This document shows, piece after piece, positions 1-5,254 of a stretch of DNA of 5,254 nucleotides. Source of the stretch: Gammaproteobacteria bacterium (GTDB lineage: Bacteria; Pseudomonadota; Gammaproteobacteria; Steroidobacterales; SZUA-146). Every line of letters starts with the position of its first letter. Position 1 is the first letter of the stretch. The notes below the pieces were generated by a model. The model had not been told where the DNA came from. It made no database searches and saw nothing but the letters and a program-made list of their open reading frames with translations. The DNA lies in the NCBI GenBank assembly GCA_003228965.1, contig QIGP01000060.1, positions 1 through 5,254 of the forward strand, written 5' to 3'. The position numbers and the translations under genes are program-made.

Positions 1-478
1 GCATATCCAGAAGGCTGCTGCCTTCGGTGGCCACAGCGACCGCGTCGCGACCGGGTAAGGTGATATCCGCTGTCCAGGTTTGCGGCGGATAGCAAAGGCC
101 CGCATCGGCGCAGCCCTGAGACTTGATCTTAAGGCTTAACGTATTTCCAGTACCGCTGTACGGTATTTCCACCTGAAGCTTGCCGCGAAAGGTTTCCTGC
201 ACACCGAAATACTCATCTTCTTTGATTTTACCTTTGCGCATTTTGGGGTCGCCGAGCGTAATGCTGGCCGTGTCGCTCGCAAAACTCATACGCGACTTAT
301 ACAGGTAGTACGCTTGCGCCACGGTCCAGTTTACAAACACCGATTCCGGCCCGGCGTCAGTGGTATACGCGAATGCTTCGTTGGCTCTGAGTAGCTCAGG
401 CTCTTCAGCAAAGACGGCCACTGAGCCCAGCAGGAAGTGGGCGGCTAGCAAAGCGCTCATTAATAGGTGTTTGTGCAT
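1..478 (-). CDS. dsbD: DsbD, thiol:disulfide interchange protein (N-terminal part, cut by window edge)
   Basis: This is the first 159 codons of an open frame that continues past the left edge. Residues 1-24 form a signal peptide (hydrophobic core LLMSALLAAHFLLG, likely cleavage after VFA). The rest matches the periplasmic alpha domain of DsbD, including the diagnostic segment QGCADAGLCYPPQ. Cys123 and Cys129 in it correspond to the CX5C redox pair that passes electrons to DsbC, DsbG and CcmG. In the family, this domain is followed by an eight-helix membrane domain that takes electrons from thioredoxin and by a C-terminal thioredoxin-like domain; both would lie outside the window. The ATG at 478-476 is chosen because it gives a complete signal peptide and is preceded by GAGGA (487-483). 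The gene is transcribed divergently from groES across 321 bp. The family call is firm; the downstream domains are inferred. Confidence 0.93.
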   Translation of the reverse strand, partial: MHKHLLMSALLAAHFLLGSVAVFAEEPELLRANEAFAYTTDAGPESVFVNWTVAQAYYLYKSRMSFASDTASITLGDPKMRKGKIKEDEYFGVQETFRGKLQVEIPYSGTGNTLSLKIKSQGCADAGLCYPPQTWTADITLPGRDAVAVATEGSSLLDM

Positions 479-555
479 ACGGTCCTCGTGTGGGCGTACT
501 CGACCCGGAATATTCAACTTATTTAAGTATGTCGTAAGTATGAACGGTCGCAAAC

Positions 556-580
556 CTTGAAGTTCACAGATTCACCCTCA
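556..580 (+). promoter_or_regulatory. Candidate sigma32-like (heat-shock) promoter upstream of groES
   Basis: CTTGAA at 556-561 matches the sigma32 -35 core. It is followed, after 13 bp, by CCCTCA (575-580), which only partly matches the CCCCAT -10 motif. The 13-bp spacing is the one I recall for the E. coli groE heat-shock promoter. Transcription would begin near 588, about 210 bp before the groES start and upstream of the CIRCE operator. The weak -10 half makes chance occurrence quite possible. Confidence 0.3.
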
Positions 581-670
581 GATAGGCCCCGTTCGAGCCA
601 AAGCAGGAGCGCATGATACAGGTGACCCAGTCAGGTCGCGAGATATTGCGGCCATCTGAATGATTGGTGC

Positions 671-698
671 TTGACTTAATGCGGGCCATGCATAGAAT
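671..698 (+). promoter_or_regulatory. Sigma70-type promoter of groES-groEL
   Basis: TTGACT (671-676) and TAGAAT (693-698) each differ from the sigma70 consensus hexamers at one position and are separated by 16 bp. The predicted start is near 705, giving a leader of about 95 nt before the groES ATG. The last base of the -10 box is the first base of the CIRCE core, so a bound repressor would cover the start site. No sigma32 -10 motif at proper spacing is seen for this -35 box. Confidence 0.8.
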
Positions 699-724
699 TA
701 GCACTCTCGTACCGAGAGTGCTAA
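698..724. promoter_or_regulatory. CIRCE operator (HrcA-binding inverted repeat)
   Basis: The core is TTAGCACTC (698-706), a 9-bp spacer, and GAGTGCTAA (716-724), an exact match to the CIRCE consensus in both arms. The symmetry extends outward to 695-727 and inward into the spacer, giving a perfect 15-bp inverted repeat around a 3-bp centre (TAC, 710-712). CIRCE is the binding site of the heat-inactivated repressor HrcA, whose activity depends on GroEL in well-studied species. Its position directly over the predicted groES start site fits repression by blocking RNA polymerase. The hrcA gene itself is not in the window. Confidence 0.96.
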
Positions 725-799
725 TTCGGGCAGCTTCTTAGTCTGCATATTTCGAACGTACTTTTATTTTTTCTTATTTAAATCAAGGAGTTTGCAACG

Positions 800-1087
800 A
801 TGAAACTTCGTCCACTTCACGACCGCGTGATTGTAAAGCGAATGGAAGAAGAGACGACCTCACCTGGCGGGATCGTAATTCCCGATTCAGCCGCCGAAAA
901 ACCCAGCCGCGGCAAGATTGTCGCTGTGGGCAATGGCAAAGTGCTCGATTCAGGTGAAGTCCGTGCTCTCGATGTTAAAAAAGGCGACACAATCCTTTTT
1001 GGCAAATACAGCGGCACCGAAGTCAAAGTTGATGGCGACGAATATCTCGTGATGCGTGAAGACGACATCATGGCTGTATTCAGTTAA
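800..1087 (+). CDS. groES: GroES, 10-kDa co-chaperonin
   Basis: The 95-residue product is GroES/Hsp10, the heptameric lid that closes the GroEL chamber during ATP-driven folding in the cytoplasm. Family signatures are the opening [14 protein letters not shown], the mobile loop at about residues 16-32 with the GroEL-contacting tripeptide I25-V26-I27 after a Gly-Gly, the [11 protein letters not shown] strand, and the closing [14 protein letters not shown]. The length is close to the 97 residues of the E. coli protein. The ATG is preceded by AAGGAG (785-790) at 9 nt spacing. It is the first gene of a two-gene operon with groEL, which begins 57 bp downstream, and it sits behind the sigma70 promoter and CIRCE operator. 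Nothing is unusual in the sequence. Confidence 0.98.
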   Translation: MKLRPLHDRVIVKRMEEETTSPGGIVIPDSAAEKPSRGKIVAVGNGKVLDSGEVRALDVKKGDTILFGKYSGTEVKVDGDEYLVMREDDIMAVFS

Positions 1088-1132
1088 ATCTAACTTAACT
1101 TCTATATCAATGAATTCATTTTAAGTAGTTAA

Positions 1133-2788
<1,656 letters not shown>

Positions 2789-2825
2789 ACCTGCCGTTTG
2801 CGGCTTGTTTAAGCAAAGAAGTAAT

Positions 2826-2854
2826 AAAACCCGCCTTTCGAGGCGGGTTTTTTT
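2826..2854 (+). terminator. Intrinsic terminator of groES-groEL, possibly bidirectional
   Basis: An 11-bp perfect stem (2826-2836 with 2841-2851; core CCCGCCT/AGGCGGG) encloses a TTCG tetraloop and runs into seven T residues (2848-2854). It starts 37 bp after the groEL stop. On the minus strand the same hairpin is followed by TTTTATTA, a weaker U-tract, so it may also stop the convergent gene that ends at 2877. Confidence 0.95.
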
Positions 2855-2876
2855 ATGCGTAATAATAAGTGAAGAC

Positions 2877-4037
2877 CTACTGGTAGTCGTAGGTGAACGT
2901 TTCGGTATCCAGTATCTTACCGGTGGCATCAATGGTTTCGATTTTCCACTCGCCGTTGAGTCCAGGCGTGATGTCTTTGTTGGAGTAAGTTCTCCAGCGC
3001 CAGCTTCGCTTAACTTTAAGTGAGACCTCTTCCTGAATTTCGCCGTTCAAAGACCAGCGGTGGACCACATTGCCGTCACCAAATTCGCGTAACTCCGTGA
3101 AATAGAAGACTCGCGTGAATCCGCTATTTTTGTAGGAGATTTCGGGGCCTATGGTATCTACCGGCTCAAGATCCTGTACGCGACTTGTTAAACGAGAGCG
3201 GGCCACCCGACCGCCAAAGGCAGTGGCGGTTGAGGTTGTAGTAAGTGTGGTAACAGGTTTCGTCTCAGTGCGAGGTGGTGGTGGCGGTGACACGTTGACT
3301 GTTTGAGCGGTGTTAGTTCGAGGTTCGGCGACGGGCGTCGTTGTACTTGTACCCGGACGTGTTGTGACCGGCGTCGTTGTAGGCTGTGCGACAGGCGGCG
3401 TGACCACAGGGCTTATGCTGCGCGCAGGCTCCGAAGATGGTTCCGAAGAAGCTGAAGCCGTACCGGGCGCAGATTCCGGGGTCGTTGTTTGCGGAGTCTG
3501 AGTACTCTGTTCGGCTGGTTTGTTCACCGCGAACGGTAACGAAGTAGAGACTGGCTCGTCGTCGGACTCGTTCTCATTCGATTGAAAGGGGAGCCACTCA
3601 GGGCGTTTGATTACCACGAAGGCGATTGCTGCCGCTGCCAGCAACACAGCAAACAGCTTCAACCAAAACGATAAGTTGATCGGTTTCTTTTTGCGTTTGG
3701 GGACGTATCTACCGCCACCCAATACGGCAGGTAACTGACCAAACTCGTTGGGTGCTATCGTGGGCTCGTCCATTCGCAACATTGAGGCACGCGCTTTTTC
3801 CAACGAAACTTTCGCATCTTCAAAGTTCATTTCAGGAAACACGCCTAGCGTTTTGCGACGATGACGGCCCTGAAAATCGTAGATGAAGGCCCACGTCTTA
3901 ATGCCGTTAGGTAGTACGCTAATGACGAAATCCTGAGCCAGCGTGATATCGTATCGCTGGTTTTCGGGTTCCAGATCACGAATGTAGTCGTCGCTCAGAT
4001 TGGTCAGCTGTGCGTCTTCTTGATTGGGGTTGGTCAT
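2877..4037 (-). CDS. Single-pass membrane protein: integrase-arm-like (DUF4102-like) N-terminus, TM helix, P/T/S linker, DUF2914-like C-terminus
   Basis: No characterised gene is recognised for this 386-residue protein. Residues 11-92 resemble the arm-type DNA-binding domain at the front of tyrosine recombinases: LTNLSDDYIRDL, then short strands with VLPNGIKTWAF and RRKTLGVFPEM, then a helix EDAKVSLEKARA. No recombinase catalytic domain follows. A basic patch KRKKK (114-118) precedes one hydrophobic helix (about 122-143), predicting the N-terminus in the cytoplasm and the C-terminus in the periplasm. Residues 150-275 are a low-complexity Pro/Thr/Ser linker with TTTPV repeated at 12-residue spacing. 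Residues 279-386 look like DUF2914, with FYFTEL, VVHRWSLNGE, RWRTYSNK and GEWKIETID. The ATG at 4037 has GGAG 5 nt upstream (4046-4043). A candidate -10 box TATACT (4067-4062) lies before it, with a poor -35. It converges on groEL and diverges from glnE. Function is unknown; a membrane-bound DNA-binding sensor is only an inference. Confidence 0.88.
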   Translation of the reverse strand: MTNPNQEDAQLTNLSDDYIRDLEPENQRYDITLAQDFVISVLPNGIKTWAFIYDFQGRHRRKTLGVFPEMNFEDAKVSLEKARASMLRMDEPTIAPNEFGQLPAVLGGGRYVPKRKKKPINLSFWLKLFAVLLAAAAIAFVVIKRPEWLPFQSNENESDDEPVSTSLPFAVNKPAEQSTQTPQTTTPESAPGTASASSEPSSEPARSISPVVTPPVAQPTTTPVTTRPGTSTTTPVAEPRTNTAQTVNVSPPPPPRTETKPVTTLTTTSTATAFGGRVARSRLTSRVQDLEPVDTIGPEISYKNSGFTRVFYFTELREFGDGNVVHRWSLNGEIQEEVSLKVKRSWRWRTYSNKDITPGLNGEWKIETIDATGKILDTETFTYDYQ

Positions 4038-4061
4038 GCACGCTCCAGTTGTAGCGCCACC

Positions 4062-4090
4062 AGTATAGCGCGAAACTAAGCATTTTCGTT
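4062..4090 (-). promoter_or_regulatory. Candidate promoter for the DUF2914-like membrane protein gene
   Basis: On the minus strand TATACT (4067-4062) is one base from the sigma70 -10 consensus. The hexamer 17 bp upstream is AACGAA (4090-4085), a poor -35, so an activator may be needed or the call may be wrong. The predicted start near 4055 would give a leader of about 18 nt that includes the GGAG ribosome-binding site. No convincing plus-strand promoter for glnE was found in the same 87-bp gap. Confidence 0.35.
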
Positions 4091-4124
4091 ATGTTATGTG
4101 AGTCAATCAATTTGGAGACGTATC

Positions 4125-5254
4125 TTGTCCGATCTTGAGCGCATGCTGGATGATTTAGCGTTGCCGCCAGTAGTCCATGCGCAGGCCCTCATTTACCTTG
4201 AGGATTGTCAGCGCGAAAGCCCCGATCAGATGCGTTTGATCGTCCAGGCGCAATTTGGTTCATCGTTTCTCAAAACACTGGCCACAAGTGACTATTTTGC
4301 ACTAACCGTGCTGCGACGACCACAAATTGTAGATGCGCTACTCGACACGGCGGCACCTGCGCTTGGGTTAGAAAACCTCGATGTATCCACGCCTGATTTG
4401 GATAATGCCAGCGACTACGACGAGTGTATGGCGAGGCTTCGAAATAAGCGACACCAGCACATGTTGCGTATTTTGTGGCGTGCAAACGGTCATTTAGGCC
4501 CGGTTGAATCGTCTCTGTTGGAACTGTCTGCGCTCGCCGATGACCTGGTTGGGCAGGCGGTTAAGGTCAGCCACAAGCAGGTCGCCCAGGCGGTGGGAGA
4601 GCCAGGCGGCGAAGAAGTTCCCGATCAATTGTGTGTGTTGGCTATGGGCAAACTTGGTGGTAGTGAGCTGAACATGTCTTCCGACGTCGACGTGATTCTC
4701 AGTCACTCTGAAGTGGGAGATACTCAAGGCGGGCAGGGTAAGCGCAGCATTTCCAACGCAGAGTTTTTTGCGCGGCAGGCAAAGCTGTTTTCCAGCCTCC
4801 TGGCGAGTTTGACGCCTGACGGGTTTTGCTACCGTGTCGATATGCGTTTGCGCCCTTTTGGTGCAAGCGGACAACCCTGCGTTAACAGTTCAGCGCTCGA
4901 ACACTACCTTGCCGTGCACGGCCGTGAGTGGGAGCGTTATGCGTACATAAAGCAGCGGCCGCTGTCTGGTTCAAGTTTGCAGAAAAATGAGCTGACGGGT
5001 TTGTTGAAACCGTTTGTGTATCGCAAATACCTCGACTACGGCGTGTTTGAAGAGCTACGCTCAATGAAGGCGCTCATCGATACGGAAATTAAACAGCGCG
5101 AACTTCAGGACAACATAAAGCGCGGTCCCGGGGGCATTCGCGAGCTTGAGTTTATCGTGCAAACCATGCAGTTGGTCTTTGGGGGCAAGTATCCTGCACT
5201 ACAAACCCCGTCTTTTTTTAGAGCGCTGCGTTGTTTGGCCGAGCTTGAATTTAT
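4125..5254 (+). CDS. glnE: GlnE, bifunctional glutamine synthetase adenylyltransferase/adenylyl-removing enzyme (N-terminal part, cut by window edge)
   Basis: The first 376 codons are visible; the family is usually about 950-1000 residues, so some 60% is missing on the right. GlnE attaches AMP to and removes it from glutamine synthetase in response to PII protein and glutamine, switching nitrogen assimilation. The visible part is the N-terminal adenylyl-removing domain. Its nucleotidyltransferase motif MGKLGGSELNMSSDVDVI begins at residue 174, with metal-binding Asp187 and Asp189. It is followed by YRVDMRLRPFG (236-246), REWERYAYIK, FVYRKYLDYG and NIKRGPGGIRELEF (330-343), all family hallmarks. 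The start is TTG at 4125 because GGAGA (4114-4118) lies 6 nt upstream. The in-frame ATG at 4143 has no comparable site, and GTG at 4098 lies upstream of it. A TTG start suggests modest translation. The gene diverges from the DUF2914-like gene across 87 bp. Confidence 0.95.
   Translation, partial: MSDLERMLDDLALPPVVHAQALIYLEDCQRESPDQMRLIVQAQFGSSFLKTLATSDYFALTVLRRPQIVDALLDTAAPALGLENLDVSTPDLDNASDYDECMARLRNKRHQHMLRILWRANGHLGPVESSLLELSALADDLVGQAVKVSHKQVAQAVGEPGGEEVPDQLCVLAMGKLGGSELNMSSDVDVILSHSEVGDTQGGQGKRSISNAEFFARQAKLFSSLLASLTPDGFCYRVDMRLRPFGASGQPCVNSSALEHYLAVHGREWERYAYIKQRPLSGSSLQKNELTGLLKPFVYRKYLDYGVFEELRSMKALIDTEIKQRELQDNIKRGPGGIRELEFIVQTMQLVFGGKYPALQTPSFFRALRCLAELEF

Larger units (their letters stand above)
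479..799. other. Divergent dsbD / groES intergenic regulatory region
   Basis: This 321-bp stretch holds no convincing gene. From left to right it contains the dsbD ribosome-binding site (483-487), an AT-rich part at about 510-540 that may hold a dsbD promoter, a sigma32-like element (556-580), a featureless part at 585-665, the groES promoter (671-698), the CIRCE operator (698-724) and an AT-rich untranslated leader (about 730-784) ending in the groES AAGGAG. For dsbD the best promoter guess on the minus strand is TTGCGA (553-548), 16 bp, CATACT (531-526). It is a weak match and is not annotated separately. Confidence 0.8.

Noticed and set aside
360..560. Plus-strand open frame of 66 codons over the dsbD start
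   Set aside because: It lies antisense to the dsbD signal peptide and alpha domain, has no ribosome-binding site of note, and its product resembles no family.
613..663. Sixteen-codon ATG frame (product starts MIQVTQSGRE) preceded by AGGAG, a possible leader peptide upstream of groES
   Set aside because: The AGGAG is only 3 nt from the ATG, the frame ends before the main groES promoter, and it would be transcribed only if the weak sigma32-like start near 588 is real. No attenuator structure was seen after it.
670..690. Reading CTTGACT plus GGGCCATG as a sigma32 promoter
   Set aside because: The gap between the -35-like and CCAT-like parts is far too short for sigma32. The same -35 fits a sigma70 promoter with TAGAAT at 16 bp.
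3310..3501. Plus-strand open frame rich in Val and Gly
   Set aside because: It is the antisense reading of the Thr/Pro-rich linker of the minus-strand membrane protein, where ACN/CCN codons read back as GGN/NGT.
3760..4037. Remnant of a prophage or integrated element, suggested by the integrase-arm-like domain
   Set aside because: The domain is in frame with a TM helix and an intact DUF2914-like domain. There is no recombinase catalytic domain, tRNA, attachment-site repeat or other phage gene, and the flanks are core genes.
4098..4100. GTG as an alternative upstream start for glnE
   Set aside because: No ribosome-binding site is correctly spaced before it, and the added residues are not typical of the family; the GGAGA-TTG pair at 4114-4127 fits better.
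4494..4874. Minus-strand open frame of 126 codons opposite glnE
   Set aside because: It overlaps the strongly conserved GlnE nucleotidyltransferase motifs on the other strand, and its product shows no domain.

Overview
The window looks like a chromosomal segment of a gammaproteobacterium, probably a marine or environmental one of roughly 50% GC. This assignment is inferred from the gene content (dsbD next to groES-groEL, with glnE nearby) and from strong GroES, GroEL, DsbD and GlnE sequence signatures. The genus cannot be fixed from the sequence alone. No tRNA, rRNA, CRISPR array, insertion sequence or phage module was seen.

Layout: (1) 478-1, minus strand, is the 5' part of dsbD, the periplasmic thiol:disulfide reductase, running off the left edge. 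(2) 479-799 is a divergent regulatory region. It contains a sigma70-type promoter (TTGACT, 16 bp, TAGAAT) whose -10 box abuts a perfect CIRCE operator at 698-724, which points to HrcA repression of the chaperonin operon. A weaker sigma32-like element lies further upstream. (3) 800-2788 is the groES-groEL operon, closed by a strong UUCG-loop intrinsic terminator at 2826-2854. (4) 4037-2877, minus strand, convergent with groEL, is a 386-residue membrane protein with an unusual architecture. It has an N-terminal domain resembling the arm-type DNA-binding domain of phage integrases (DUF4102-like), one transmembrane helix, a long Pro/Thr/Ser-rich linker and a C-terminal DUF2914-like domain. (5) 4125 to the right edge, plus strand, is the first ~40% of glnE, the bifunctional glutamine synthetase adenylyltransferase/removase, starting at a TTG codon.

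Functionally, groES-groEL and dsbD both serve protein folding, in the cytoplasm and periplasm respectively, and their promoters share one intergenic region. GlnE controls nitrogen assimilation and is probably only a neighbour. The most unusual item is the DUF4102-like/TM/DUF2914 protein. Its layout (cytoplasmic putative nucleic-acid-binding domain, membrane anchor, periplasmic domain) resembles that of ToxR/CadC-type one-component transmembrane regulators, although it is built from different domains. That role is an inference.
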